DNA of 64,000 nt from Spongiibacter marinus (GTDB taxonomy: Bacteria; Pseudomonadota; Gammaproteobacteria; Pseudomonadales; Spongiibacteraceae): positions 1-64,000 of the forward strand of contig NZ_JAFBBD010000009.1 in NCBI RefSeq assembly GCF_016906995.1. Reading direction: 5' to 3'. The translations under genes and the position numbers were made by a program. This document shows, in pieces, positions 44,980 to 54,836 of this stretch. The stretch's first letter is position 1. Each line of letters begins with the position of its first letter. The notes beneath the pieces are model-generated. The model did not search any database, was not told where the DNA came from, and saw only the letters and a program-made list of their open reading frames with translations.

Positions 44980-46230
44980 TTAACGCCCTCCTGTGTGGTG
45001 TTGTGAAGCGGGCTCAAAGTTCACCAGTGGTTCAACCACATCAGCCACGGTTTGGTGGGCAATACGGCGCTCTTCAAAGTAATCGTGGCGGTCGTAGATG
45101 CCCTCAACGCCTTTTAGCTTATGGTTAAGACAGCGTTCGGCCACATTGCCTGCAATGCCCAAAGAGGCGGCAAGGCTGCGAAAGGTGCGGCGCAAATCGT
45201 GTACGGTGAAGTGTTCAAGTTTGCCCATTTTATTGGGAGGCTGTTTTTTGCGCCCAGGCTCGCGACCAAATAGTTTAGAAATGGCGCGGTTCAGTGTATC
45301 TGGCCCCATATGTGGACGGTGGCTTGCTCGTCTGGCTGGGAAAACATAAGGCGATCCACAAGCACGGATTTGCAGCTCGTTAAACCAGGTAATGGCTTGG
45401 CGCGGTAAGGGGATGCTGATTGGCACGCCGGTTTTACTGCGTTCTTTGGGTAGATCCCATACGCCCGTGGTTAAGTCCATTTCACGCCACATGGCTTCAC
45501 ATAGTTCGCTTTTACGTACGCCCAACACCAAAAACAGACAGCAAGCGAGGTAGTTATCGCGGCCAAAGCTATTGATATGGGTATGAAACACACTAAAGGC
45601 GTAGTGAATTTCCTCTTTGCTAAGCATCCTGTCTTTACTGGACTCCACGCCACCGGCATCGTCCACGGTAAAGGCTGCGGCTGGGTTGTTCAGCGTTAAG
45701 TCGAGCTTTATCGCATGTCGAAACAGCTGCTTCATGTACATCAAGGTATCGTTGGCGATGGTAGGGCGGTTACTTTCTCGAATGCGCTCTAATACTTCGC
45801 GCACATCGCGTGCGGTCACCTCAGCAATACACTTAATGCCAATGACTGGGCTTATGTCTTTAGTGTAAACCCGATACGGAATCTTGGGATGCTTTAGTCG
45901 TCTACTCAGATCGGTTCGATACCAGTCATGGAACAGTTGATCTACGGTTTCAATGTCAGGTAACTCGATTTTCTGTTTTTCTAGAAGAGGATCTATGCCG
46001 TCACGTACTTCCTTTCGAAAGTATGCGGCGGCAATTCTGGCGTCTGCCAACGACATTAAAGGAAATTGCCCCAAGGTTGCTTCTCGTCTTCCTTTGGCTG
46101 TGGTGTAGCGGATCATCCAGTAAGGCGAGCCTTGTTTGCGGACGCAAAAGTATAGACCTTCACCATCTGAATATTTTTTGGGGTCGGCTTTGCTGTATGC
46201 AATAACCTGTTTTGCTGTGAGTTTTCCCAT
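44980..46230 (-). CDS. int: Tyrosine-type site-specific integrase (DUF4102/P4 type)
   Basis: A 416-residue integrase. The N-terminal DUF4102 arm-binding domain (MGKLTAKQVIAYSKADPKKYSDGEGLYFCVRK) is followed by a SAM-like core-binding domain and the catalytic domain. Catalytic residues are visible: Arg in GVRKSELCEAMW (~237), HDLRRTF (~342), LNHK and the nucleophile in GIYDRHDY (~378). It should integrate and excise this island at the 3' end of yicC, 316 bases away. The start at 46230 fits the family opening. Confidence 0.95.
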   Translation of the reverse strand: MGKLTAKQVIAYSKADPKKYSDGEGLYFCVRKQGSPYWMIRYTTAKGRREATLGQFPLMSLADARIAAAYFRKEVRDGIDPLLEKQKIELPDIETVDQLFHDWYRTDLSRRLKHPKIPYRVYTKDISPVIGIKCIAEVTARDVREVLERIRESNRPTIANDTLMYMKQLFRHAIKLDLTLNNPAAAFTVDDAGGVESSKDRMLSKEEIHYAFSVFHTHINSFGRDNYLACCLFLVLGVRKSELCEAMWREMDLTTGVWDLPKERSKTGVPISIPLPRQAITWFNELQIRACGSPYVFPARRASHRPHMGPDTLNRAISKLFGREPGRKKQPPNKMGKLEHFTVHDLRRTFRSLAASLGIAGNVAERCLNHKLKGVEGIYDRHDYFEERRIAHQTVADVVEPLVNFEPASQHHTGGR

Positions 46231-46273
46231 GTTTACTCCATAGTTGCTGAAATAATGGAGGGGGCAATAATGG

Positions 46274-46427
46274 CTGCCCACCACCGATTTGCTTATTGAA
46301 TCAGCAGCTAACCTGTTGTGGTGGCGAGTTAAATGCGAAAATTGGGTAACTTACTGCCCACCAATTTGCTCACCGCAAAATGCTTATTGAGCCAAAATGA
46401 GGGTACTGCCCACCATTCTGCCCACCA
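46274..46427. repeat. Four CTGCCCACCA repeats between int and attR
   Basis: Exact copies of CTGCCCACCA occur at 46274-46283, 46354-46363, 46406-46415 and 46418-46427. TGCTTATTGA occurs twice (46290-46299, 46381-46390) and TTGGACGGG twice (46466-46474, 46529-46537). The 316-base gap 46231-46545 holds no gene. Position between integrase and core site suggests arm-type binding sites for integrase or an excision factor. The TGCCCA core is the complement of the iteron motif near alpA. Confidence 0.65.
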
Positions 46428-46478
46428 CTAAACAGGTAGTTGGTAACGGACATCTGCAAACCGATTTGGACGGGAAAA

Positions 46479-46517
46479 ATAAAAAAGCCCTGTATTTACA
46501 AGCAAATAACAGGGCTT
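46479..46517 (-). terminator. Rho-independent terminator after yicC
   Basis: Read leftward, a 9-bp stem (AAGCCCTGT / ACAGGGCTT, 46509-46517 with 46485-46493) with a 15-base loop is followed by a T-rich tail (TTTTTTATTTTT when the stem's last bases are included). It lies 29 bases after the yicC stop. It belongs to the island side of attR, so the island supplies both a new coding end and a terminator. Confidence 0.85.
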
Positions 46518-46545
46518 CTAAGACATTCTTGGACGGGTGAAAAAA

Positions 46546-46569
46546 CTATTCGATGTTTTGAATCTGCTC
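46546..46569 (-). repeat. attR: island-supplied 3' end of yicC
   Basis: Last seven codons and stop of the present yicC (EQIQNIE). They encode the same peptide as the displaced end at 30399-30422, with synonymous differences at five codons. The perfect shared core is ATCTGCTC at 46562-46569. The crossover must lie in or next to it. Confidence 0.85.
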
Positions 46570-47418
46570 GCGCATTTGCTCGATCAGTACTTTCAGTTCA
46601 ACTGCGGCCTGGGTGCTTTCGGCAACAACGGCTTTGGACGACAGGGTGTTGGCCTCGCGGTTGAGTTCCTGCATTAAGAAGTCGAGCCGACGACCCACTG
46701 CGCCGCCTTTTTTGAGTACACGGCGCACTTCTTTTACGTGGGTGTCGAGGCGGTCGAGTTCTTCGTCGACATCGGCTTTCTGGGCAATCAGGGCCATTTC
46801 CTGTTCGAGTCGCTCGGCATCGAGTTCGGCTTTCAAGTCGGCAAGTCGCTGGCGAAGTTTATCCCGTTGGCCACTGACGATTTCCGGCATGCGCTGACGT
46901 AAATCGGCGACGATGCTGTCAATGCTGACGAGGCGTTGCTCGATCAGGTCGGCGAGTGCCAGGCCTTCGCGCTGGCGATTGTCGCATTGGTCTTGCAGGG
47001 CTTGCTCAAAGCTGGTCAGCAGCGCCTTGCTAATGGTGTCGCTGTCGATCTGGGCATTTTGCATGACGCCAGGCCAGCGCAATACTTCTAGTACGTTGAT
47101 AGGCGCAGCATGGGCAATATCGGCCCGCAGGGCGTTTGCGGTGTTGAGCAGCTGTTCGGCCAGCTCTTGGTTAAGCGTCAGGCTTTGCTCTTGTTCTTGC
47201 AGGTTAATACGCAGCGAGCATTCCACTTTGCCGCGTTGCAGCGTCTTGCGCAGCCGATCGCGTAGCTCCGGTTCCAACTGGCGCCAGTTCTCGGGGAGTT
47301 TAAACGACAGCTCCAGGTAGCGGTGATTGACGGAGCGCAACTCCCAGATGGCGGTACCCCAGTCATGTTCACTGCGGCGGTGGGCGAAGGCGGTCATACT
47401 GCAAATAGTCACGGGCAT
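46546..47418 (-). CDS. yicC: YicC family endoribonuclease-like protein
   Basis: A 290-residue protein of the YicC/YloC family (opening SMTAFAHRRSEHDWGTAIWELRSVNHRYLEL, conserved end segment VGRRLDFLMQELNREANTLSSKA). E. coli YicC is a stress-linked RNase that affects the small RNA RyhB. The family acts on RNA in the cytosol. It diverges from rph, as in many gammaproteobacteria. The last seven codons come from the integrated island but keep the protein sequence unchanged, so function should be intact. A CAGGGG site precedes the start. Confidence 0.96.
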   Translation of the reverse strand: MPVTICSMTAFAHRRSEHDWGTAIWELRSVNHRYLELSFKLPENWRQLEPELRDRLRKTLQRGKVECSLRINLQEQEQSLTLNQELAEQLLNTANALRADIAHAAPINVLEVLRWPGVMQNAQIDSDTISKALLTSFEQALQDQCDNRQREGLALADLIEQRLVSIDSIVADLRQRMPEIVSGQRDKLRQRLADLKAELDAERLEQEMALIAQKADVDEELDRLDTHVKEVRRVLKKGGAVGRRLDFLMQELNREANTLSSKAVVAESTQAAVELKVLIEQMREQIQNIE

Positions 47419-47540
47419 CCCCTGTTAGTAGCGTCTTGTCACGGTATTGATACGCAGGCTTGGCATTGTAGCGGGAAACGGGTTTCGCTTCAGTGCCTGT
47501 GCGGCAGGTATACTGTCGCGCTTCAGTAGAGGAGATTGCT

Positions 47541-48266
47541 ATGAGTTTTGTTCGACCGAGTGGCCGCAGCGCCGATGAAAAACGCGAGCTGCGTATTACC
47601 CGCAACTACACCTGTCACGCCGAGGGTTCTGTATTGATCGAAACCGGTGCAACGAAGGTGCTGTGTACGGCCTCGGTTGATGCTAGCGTTCCGCCGTTTT
47701 TGCGCGGCAAGGGACAGGGCTGGATCACGGCTGAATACGGCATGTTGCCGCGCAGTACCGGCAGTCGGATGGGGCGCGAGGCGGCGCGCGGTAAGCAGTC
47801 GGGCCGCACTCAGGAAATTCAGCGTTTAATTGGCCGCTCGCTGCGTGCCGCGGTGGATTTGAGCTTGCTGGGTGAGCACACTATTACGCTGGACTGCGAT
47901 GTTATCCAAGCTGATGGCGGCACGCGCACAGCATCCATTACTGGCGCTGGCGTTGCATTGGTTGATGCCATTCGGCATTTGCAGCGCAGCGGCGCGATCA
48001 CCGCTGACCCCCTCAAGCAAATGGTGGCTGCGGTTTCCGTTGGGGTTTATCAAGGTCAGCCAGTGTTGGACCTAGACTACATTGAAGACTCGTCAGCAGA
48101 GACCGATATGAATGTGGTTATGGACGAGGCGGGCGGCATAATTGAAGTGCAGGGAACCGCTGAGGGTGCAACTTTCAATCGCAATGAAATGAATGCGATG
48201 CTGGATTTGGCAGAGAAGGGTATCGCCGAGTTGATCGCGGCGCAGCAGGCCGCTTTAGTGGAGTAG
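47541..48266 (+). CDS. rph: Ribonuclease PH
   Basis: A 241-residue phosphorolytic exoribonuclease that trims tRNA 3' ends. Diagnostic parts are [60 protein letters not shown] and [20 protein letters not shown]. Length equals the family norm. The ATG at 47541 has a GAGGAG site about seven bases upstream. It diverges from yicC and converges with the crc homologue. A GC-rich hairpin follows its stop. Confidence 0.97.
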   Translation: MSFVRPSGRSADEKRELRITRNYTCHAEGSVLIETGATKVLCTASVDASVPPFLRGKGQGWITAEYGMLPRSTGSRMGREAARGKQSGRTQEIQRLIGRSLRAAVDLSLLGEHTITLDCDVIQADGGTRTASITGAGVALVDAIRHLQRSGAITADPLKQMVAAVSVGVYQGQPVLDLDYIEDSSAETDMNVVMDEAGGIIEVQGTAEGATFNRNEMNAMLDLAEKGIAELIAAQQAALVE

Positions 48267-48275
48267 CGGGCGTGT

Positions 48276-48296
48276 GGCGGAGGCTCAGCCTCCGCC
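48276..48296. terminator. GC-rich hairpin between convergent rph and crc
   Basis: GGCGGAGG (48276-48283) pairs with CCTCCGCC (48289-48296) around a 5-base loop. There is no T-run on either side, so it is a hairpin between convergent genes with uncertain terminator activity. Confidence 0.45.
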
Positions 48297-48306
48297 GCTT
48301 ATAAGC

Positions 48307-49089
48307 TTAAAAGGCGCTTTCTGGCAATTCGTAGTCGTAATCCATGATTACCGGCGCGTGCTTGCCGAATTGCTGCACTTTGTAGATGGCGCCGTACTCA
48401 ACGCGCGGAATCAGCCTTTCTGACACCACCTGATAGTCTACGCGCCAGCCGTTTTTGCCTGGCTCGCCGTCGGGCCAATAGCTGAACTCATCGGCATCGG
48501 TATTCACCAGGCGGAAGGCGTCAGCGTAGTGTTCTTCATGGAACAAGCGTTCCATCCACTGCTGCTCTTCAGTAAGGCTGCCTGATACGCCGTGGTTGCC
48601 CTTCACATCCTGAATATCACTGCTTTTGTGGGCGATGCCCCAGTTGCCGCAAATGACGAAGTCGCGGCGCTTGTTGCGGACTTTGTGTAGGTGGTTGTAA
48701 TACTGCTCAAAGAAGTTATTTTTGCGGATCTGCGCCTCGCTGTCGCCGTCGGGGACGCTGGGTGCCAGCAGGCTGCCGATGCTGATATTGTCGAAATCGG
48801 CCTGGATGTAGAGGCCATCCATATCGAAATCCATGAAGCCGAGGCCAGTCATAATGGCTTTGGGTAGCTGTTTGCAGTAAATCGCGACACCGTTACTTTT
48901 GCCATCGGCGGCATCGAAAAAGTACGGGTTATACTCGCGGGGGAAGAAGACGTCGTCGCGAAGCTTGTACTCGGCTATACCCAGGTTTTGCAGGCAGATG
49001 ATATCCGCGTCCTGCTTGACGACCCAGTCAAAAAAGCCTCTTTCCGCAGCATCAGTGATGCTGTCAGCGCAAAAGCTGATGATTCTCAT
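48307..49089 (-). CDS. crc: Crc-like catabolite repression protein (inactive ExoIII fold)
   Basis: A 260-residue member of the endonuclease/exonuclease/phosphatase fold. Position between rph and pyrE and the opening MRIISFCADSITDAAERGFFDWVVKQDADIICLQ match Crc of Pseudomonas, which helps Hfq repress translation of catabolic mRNAs. Where active ExoIII enzymes have a G-D-x-N motif, this protein reads CGNWGIAHKSSDI, lacking the catalytic Asp and Asn. The loss of nuclease residues is the known state of Crc and supports a regulatory rather than enzymatic role. Confidence 0.82.
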   Translation of the reverse strand: MRIISFCADSITDAAERGFFDWVVKQDADIICLQNLGIAEYKLRDDVFFPREYNPYFFDAADGKSNGVAIYCKQLPKAIMTGLGFMDFDMDGLYIQADFDNISIGSLLAPSVPDGDSEAQIRKNNFFEQYYNHLHKVRNKRRDFVICGNWGIAHKSSDIQDVKGNHGVSGSLTEEQQWMERLFHEEHYADAFRLVNTDADEFSYWPDGEPGKNGWRVDYQVVSERLIPRVEYGAIYKVQQFGKHAPVIMDYDYELPESAF

Positions 49090-49441
49090 GTGCTTCCCGT
49101 GTGTCTACTAAGCGGGCCTGATGCCCTTATTCAACGATACTGTCGCCCGCCATTATTGGGGCAGAGTAGGCCGTGCTGTGTGCGTTGCAAGCCTCTAAAG
49201 GAGATTGCGATGCGACGAGATCGACACTTGCAAAGTCCGTACTAAACAGGTGTTTAGACTACAATGAAACCCTTTTTACGACAATCAATTGGGCGTGAAT
49301 GTCGGCAAAAACACCATGATTGAGGGCGTTCCGCGGAGTTTTGCCTACAATGCCCGCGCTTCGCTCTGGGCCGCGGCCACTGCGGTGCGTACAATAAGGG
49401 GCTCTACAATCCAGCTTTTGTGAGATGAGTCGTAGCCGCCC
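49090..49441. other. Intergenic region between crc and pyrE
   Basis: The 352 bases between these divergent genes must hold both promoters and the pyrE leader. An 11-codon frame with an AAAGGAG upstream (49210-49245) is the only small ORF of note and is not conserved as far as I can judge. No tRNA-like, riboswitch-like or strong hairpin structure was seen. Confidence 0.4.
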
Positions 49442-50095
49442 ATGAGTATTAAGCCTTTTCAGCAGCAGTTTATCCGCCAGGCCATCGACAGCGATGCGCT
49501 GTGTTTTGGTGAATTCACCCTGAAGTCGGGACGTGTCAGCCCGTATTTCTTTAACGCCGGCCGTTTTAGCAGCGGTGGCGCCTTAAGCGCATTGGCGGCC
49601 TGCTATGCCGACGCCATTGTGGACTCGGGGGTGCAGTTCGACGTGCTGTTTGGCCCGGCATACAAGGGGATTCCTCTGGCTGCGGCAACAGCCTGTGCAC
49701 TTGCAGAGCGCCACAATATCGACATTCCCTTTGCCTATAACCGCAAAGAAGCCAAAGACCATGGCGAGGGCGGTACCTTGGTGGGCGCGGCGCTGCAGGG
49801 CCGTGTATTGATTATTGACGACGTGATTACTGCGGGTACGGCAATACGCGAGGCCATTACAATGATCGAAGCCGCGGGCGCCAGCGTGGCGGCCGTGGCG
49901 ATTGGTCTCGACCGTCAGGAGCGCGGCAAGGGTGAGCTGTCGGCGATTCAGGAACTGGAACGCGAGCGCGACCTGGCAGTCATTAGTATTGTTGGCCTTA
50001 ACGATATTGTTGAGTATCTGAATGCCGGTGCAGGCGATCCTGAACTAGTATCTAGGGTAAGTGCGTATCGTGAGCGCTACGGTGTGTCGTTATAG
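49442..50095 (+). CDS. pyrE: Orotate phosphoribosyltransferase
   Basis: A 217-residue enzyme that converts orotate and PRPP to orotidine monophosphate in pyrimidine synthesis. The opening [35 protein letters not shown] is diagnostic. The PRPP-binding motif [13 protein letters not shown] is at about residues 121-133. [15 protein letters not shown], the catalytic loop with the conserved Lys, is intact. It diverges from crc, as in Pseudomonas. Confidence 0.97.
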   Translation: MSIKPFQQQFIRQAIDSDALCFGEFTLKSGRVSPYFFNAGRFSSGGALSALAACYADAIVDSGVQFDVLFGPAYKGIPLAAATACALAERHNIDIPFAYNRKEAKDHGEGGTLVGAALQGRVLIIDDVITAGTAIREAITMIEAAGASVAAVAIGLDRQERGKGELSAIQELERERDLAVISIVGLNDIVEYLNAGAGDPELVSRVSAYRERYGVSL

Positions 50096-50123
50096 TTCTC
50101 AAAAAACAGGAGAGTGAGAGTTT

Positions 50124-50789
50124 ATGCCTTGTTGGTCGTTACGGTTTCTCAGCCCACTATGCCTCGCGTTGGCCGTAGTGAGCGCGCCTGCCCTGGCGGC
50201 AGAGAAGCTGTTTTATCGCTACGTCGATGCCAACAATAAGGTGGTTATCCTCGATCGCTTACCACCTGATGTCGTGCCGCGCGGCTACGATGTGATCCGC
50301 GCTGACGGCAGTGTAGTGAAGAGTGTGGCCGCGCAGCTGACCGGCGCCGAGCGGGAGGCGTGGGAGCGCGAGAAAGCGGTGGCAAAAGCGCGAGCTGAAG
50401 CCGAGGAAAAAATGCGCGCTTGGGATGAGTCCCTGTTGCTGCGTTACAGCGATACCGCCGATATTGACCACGCCAAGGCGCGCGCACTCAACGATATACG
50501 GGTACGTATTTCGATACTGAAGAGCAATTTGTCGGCGCTGAAAGGCAAGGTTAGAAAGAATCAGTCGGAAGCGGCCGAACAGGAGCGCCGCGGTCGTCCA
50601 GTGCCAGAGGCGCTGGCAAAAACGCTAAATGACTTGCGTCGCGAAGTCAGTGCAACGGAGAGCGACCTTGAGCGACGCAACGCGGAATTGTTCGAAGTGG
50701 AAGAGGCCTACGAACGAGACAAGGCCCGCTTCTCTCAGCTGCAGGAAAACGTAAAACGACGCCGCGCTTTTCACAGCGAGAACAATTAG
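50124..50789 (+). CDS. DUF4124 domain periplasmic coiled-coil protein
   Basis: A 221-residue exported protein. A signal peptide (LRFLSPLCLALAVVSAPALAA) is followed by a DUF4124 domain (KLFYRYVDANNKVVILDRLPPDVVPRGYDVI) and a long charged, Ala/Glu/Lys/Arg-rich coiled coil from about residue 70 to the end. DUF4124 proteins are widespread in the periplasm of gammaproteobacteria; their function is not established. It follows pyrE by 28 bases with a GGAGAG site, so it is likely cotranscribed with it, and it converges with slmA. Confidence 0.9.
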   Translation: MPCWSLRFLSPLCLALAVVSAPALAAEKLFYRYVDANNKVVILDRLPPDVVPRGYDVIRADGSVVKSVAAQLTGAEREAWEREKAVAKARAEAEEKMRAWDESLLLRYSDTADIDHAKARALNDIRVRISILKSNLSALKGKVRKNQSEAAEQERRGRPVPEALAKTLNDLRREVSATESDLERRNAELFEVEEAYERDKARFSQLQENVKRRRAFHSENN

Positions 50790-50792
50790 CGG

Positions 50793-51377
50793 CTAGCGGA
50801 AGACGGTCGCTCGCAGCAGCTGCCACTGGTCATCCCAGTCTGCGCTCGGCAGGCGCTTGAATTCACTGCGCACAAATTGCCCGATACGCCCCTCTACGCA
50901 GGCCATCAGTAAGTTTGCTGTGGTATTCGCGGTGGCCCGGGTGCGCAGCCCCTCGCGAAGTTCGGCTTCGCGCAATATTTGTCGCAGCTGCATTTCCAGT
51001 CGGTCGTAAAATTGTTGCACGCGGCTGCGCAAGCGCTCGTGCTCGCCCGCCAGGGCATCGCCATTGAAAATGCGAGTAATGCCGGGGTTGCGCTCGGTAA
51101 AAGCCAGCAGCAGGTGAAGGATTTTAGCGAGCTGGGCTTCTGCCTGCTCCTCTTCGCTGCAAATCAGCGCAACGCGACTGAAAATAGCCTCTTCTACAAA
51201 CTCAATCAGGCCCTCAAACATCTTCGCCTTGCTGGGGAAGTGGCGGTATAGCGCCGCCTCGGAAACACCGACTTCGGCAGCCAGTTTTGCCGTGGTAATA
51301 CGGCTGCCCGGCTGACTTTCCAGCATGGTGGCCAGAGACTGCAGAATTTCGTCGCGGCGAGAAGGTCGCTTAGTCAT
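50793..51377 (-). CDS. slmA: Nucleoid occlusion factor SlmA
   Basis: A 194-residue TetR-family DNA-binding protein that blocks FtsZ ring formation over the nucleoid. The N-terminus RRDEILQSLATMLESQPGSRITTAKLAAEVGVSEAALYRHFPSKAKMFEGLIEFVE is the SlmA helix-turn-helix region. Position beside argB, algC and pyrE is the conserved context in Pseudomonas and other gammaproteobacteria. It ends next to the DUF4124 gene and begins eight bases after the argB stop, so argB and slmA form one leftward unit. Confidence 0.95.
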   Translation of the reverse strand: MTKRPSRRDEILQSLATMLESQPGSRITTAKLAAEVGVSEAALYRHFPSKAKMFEGLIEFVEEAIFSRVALICSEEEQAEAQLAKILHLLLAFTERNPGITRIFNGDALAGEHERLRSRVQQFYDRLEMQLRQILREAELREGLRTRATANTTANLLMACVEGRIGQFVRSEFKRLPSADWDDQWQLLRATVFR

Positions 51378-51385
51378 GGCCTGCC

Positions 51386-52333
<948 letters not shown>

Positions 52334-52361
52334 TTAGTCGGCCGTATAAAAAGGGTGACTA

Positions 52362-54836
52362 TTAAAGACCATCTGCCAGGGTCGGATCAATCTTCGCCAG
52401 GGTTTGTGCGAAGCTTTCACGAATTCCATCCAGGGCGGCTGGGCTGTCTGCTTCAAATCGCAGGGAGATTGCTGGCCCGGTATTCGAGGCGCGCAATAAG
52501 CCCCAGCCATTGCGAAATTCGTAGCGCAGGCCGTCAATGTCGATAAGTTGGGCGTCGTCAAACTTGGCGTGATTCGCGAAGCTTTGCACCAGCGAGAATT
52601 TTCGCTCGTCGTCCACGGCGATCAGTATCTCCGGGCTACTGTGCAAGCTCGGGTAGCCGGCCAGTTCGTCGTCGAGGGTGGTGCCGGCCAGCGTGAGCGC
52701 TTCAAGCAGGCGCGCCGCCGCGTACATACCATCATCAAAGCCATACCAGCGCTCTTTAAAAAAGATGTGGCCGCTGAACTCGCCGCCGAGCAGTGCATCG
52801 CTGTCGGCCATCTTGCGTTTCATATGTGAGTGGCCGCATTTCCACATGGTGGGGCGGCCGCCGTGATTCACAATAAGCTGGCTGAGCAGCCGACTGCATT
52901 TTACGTCGAACAATACCTCGCAGCCGGGGTTGCGGCTCACCATGTCGTCGGCGAGCAGCATCAGTAATTCGTCGGCGCGGGGGCGTCGGCCACTGGCGCT
53001 TACTACCGCCACGCGATCGCCGTCGCCGTCAAAGGCGATGCCGATATCCGCCTGGTGCTCGCTAACCGCTGCGGCGAGAGCATCCAGGTGCTCCGGGATC
53101 GTGGGGTCGGGGTCGCGGTTGGGAAAGCTGCCGTCGATGTTGCAGAACAGCGGCACCACCTCGCAGCCCAGTTCTTCAAACAGTGGCACAACAATGTTGG
53201 CGGTGGCGCCATTGCCGGCGTCGATAACCACTTTCAAACTCTGTGCGACCACGACGTCACTGCATATTCGGTCTATGTAGCGCTGCTCAATGCTGTCGTT
53301 GCTGAGTTGGCCGTCGCCACTGGCGAAATTCAGGCTTTCAATGCGTCGCGCCAGGGACTGTATGTCGTCGCTCGTGAGGCTCTGAAAATCCAACAGCATT
53401 TTCATGCCATTGTGGTCAGCGGGGTTGTGGCTGCCGGTGATCATTACGGCGCTGCCAATATTCAGGTCGTAGCAGGCGAAGTTGAGCATGGGCGTCGCGA
53501 TAATGCCTAAATCGACAACATCAACGCCACTGCCTAACAGGCCTTTGAGTAAGGCTTCGCGAATGCGTGGGCTGCTGTTGCGACCATCGCGCCCCAGCAG
53601 CATTTTGCTGTGGCCGCGCGCCTGGGCCTCGCTGCCCAGCGCCAGGCCAATTTGCACGCAGTGCGCGTCGCTAAGGTCGCGGTCGGCAATGCCGCGGATG
53701 TCATAGGCGCGAAAGCAGTTCAATGCCAAAGCCGGGCCGCTCTCTTCCGGCGCTGTATCTGCCGCTGGCTGGGGAGCAGGAGGCTCGGCGTGCGCGGCGG
53801 TTTTTTTCCGCAGTGGTGCCGCTTCGGGGAGGGGCGGGGTTAGGCTGCCTTGGGGGTTAAATGGCGCCGTACCTTGGTCGCTTTCACTGGGCTTTCGCGC
53901 AGCCAGTTTGCGGGCCAGTTGCTGCTCGAGGCTGGGTGGCGGTGACTTGGTGGCAGGGGCGGGTTGTGGCGCTGGGCTGCTTTGCTGTTGATCGGCGCGA
54001 AGAAAGAAAATGCTGTGGCTGCCGACGATGATGCCAAGGCAAAGCAAACCCGCAAGCCAAATAAGTGTACCGTCGACGCGCAGTGTCTCTAGCATTGCCG
54101 ACTGCGGCAGCACATGCAATGTCCAGCCGGGCACGGGTAGGTTCCGGCTCACCATATACTCGCTAAATTGTTTTGAGTCAGCGGCAATGACGATGTCTTC
54201 TCGGTCTTTGTAGCGCTGCACCAACTCGCTGTGCACGCTGGTGCCTGCAATATTTCGCAGGATGCGCGCAAAAAATTGGCTGTCAAAGCTAACGATAATG
54301 GCGCCGCGTGCATTCACTTGCTGCAGCATCGAGATGATCCACTGGCCGTCGTGGCGGTAGGCCTCTATGGTGAGCTTGCCGGTGTCAGTGGCTTTGCGCA
54401 GCATGTCTATTTCTATGTGGTTGCGCAGCCGATCCGTTTGGCTGCGCTCGTCGGCGATACCCTGATCGCCCAGCTGAATAAGCTTGGCATCTATTGCCGC
54501 AGGGAAGCTGCGTTGCAGGTCGCGCTCCTGCTGCTTAAGCCGCTGTTGATCTCCGCGGATCAGTGCCTCGGCGATGGAGGGACTTGCCGCCTGGGCGCTA
54601 ACCCGCTTGCCGATGGAGTCGACAACATCAATAACGACTTTGCGCTGGTGTTCGGCGATATTGCTGGTAACACCAATAACGTTTTGATTCAGGCTGCGCG
54701 GCAGCTGGATGGTTTGGATCCAGTAGAACGCGCCGATTATCAGCGCGGCGCAGACAATACCGGAGGCGAGAATATCTCTGCGCGCAGGAGAAAGTGGAAA
54801 TTTAACGGCCGCTTTGGCGCTACGCTTTTTTGTCAT
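52362..54836 (-). CDS. algC: Phosphomannomutase/phosphoglucomutase AlgC with membrane N-terminus
   Basis: An 824-residue protein. The C-terminal ~450 residues are AlgC, which interconverts mannose or glucose 6- and 1-phosphates for LPS, alginate and other polysaccharides. The phosphoserine loop (MITGSHNPADHNG, ~467), the metal loop FDGDGDRVAVV (~600) and sugar-binding GGEFSGH are intact. The N-terminal ~300 residues hold two membrane helices (near 20-40 and 255-275) around a periplasmic sensor-like domain, then a Pro/Ala/Ser-rich linker. Such long forms occur in Pseudomonas relatives. The dut gene normally found upstream is missing here. Confidence 0.95.
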   Translation of the reverse strand: MTKKRSAKAAVKFPLSPARRDILASGIVCAALIIGAFYWIQTIQLPRSLNQNVIGVTSNIAEHQRKVVIDVVDSIGKRVSAQAASPSIAEALIRGDQQRLKQQERDLQRSFPAAIDAKLIQLGDQGIADERSQTDRLRNHIEIDMLRKATDTGKLTIEAYRHDGQWIISMLQQVNARGAIIVSFDSQFFARILRNIAGTSVHSELVQRYKDREDIVIAADSKQFSEYMVSRNLPVPGWTLHVLPQSAMLETLRVDGTLIWLAGLLCLGIIVGSHSIFFLRADQQQSSPAPQPAPATKSPPPSLEQQLARKLAARKPSESDQGTAPFNPQGSLTPPLPEAAPLRKKTAAHAEPPAPQPAADTAPEESGPALALNCFRAYDIRGIADRDLSDAHCVQIGLALGSEAQARGHSKMLLGRDGRNSSPRIREALLKGLLGSGVDVVDLGIIATPMLNFACYDLNIGSAVMITGSHNPADHNGMKMLLDFQSLTSDDIQSLARRIESLNFASGDGQLSNDSIEQRYIDRICSDVVVAQSLKVVIDAGNGATANIVVPLFEELGCEVVPLFCNIDGSFPNRDPDPTIPEHLDALAAAVSEHQADIGIAFDGDGDRVAVVSASGRRPRADELLMLLADDMVSRNPGCEVLFDVKCSRLLSQLIVNHGGRPTMWKCGHSHMKRKMADSDALLGGEFSGHIFFKERWYGFDDGMYAAARLLEALTLAGTTLDDELAGYPSLHSSPEILIAVDDERKFSLVQSFANHAKFDDAQLIDIDGLRYEFRNGWGLLRASNTGPAISLRFEADSPAALDGIRESFAQTLAKIDPTLADGL

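Larger units (their letters stand above)
30415..46569. mobile_element. 16-kb integrative genomic island in the 3' end of yicC
   Basis: The element is bounded by two versions of the yicC 3' end, with an 8-base core at 30415-30422 and 46562-46569. The tyrosine integrase is encoded near the right end, next to yicC. Contents: a DUF4143 ATPase, AlpA, a DUF927 NTPase (frameshifted), a wHTH-helicase-nuclease operon, an unknown 232-residue gene, a TOTE primase-helicase, HigBA, a small membrane protein and the integrase. Integration in the end of yicC is known for mobilizable genomic islands of Vibrio and relatives. No conjugation genes are recognised, so transfer would need a helper. Confidence 0.88.

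Noticed and set aside
30399-46569. tRNA as the integration target
   Set aside because: No tRNA-like sequence lies at either end; the duplicated yicC end explains the site.
49210-49245. 11-codon ORF with AAAGGAG upstream of pyrE
   Set aside because: Too short and 200 bases from pyrE, with no T-run or attenuator structure seen; kept only as a note in the intergenic entry.
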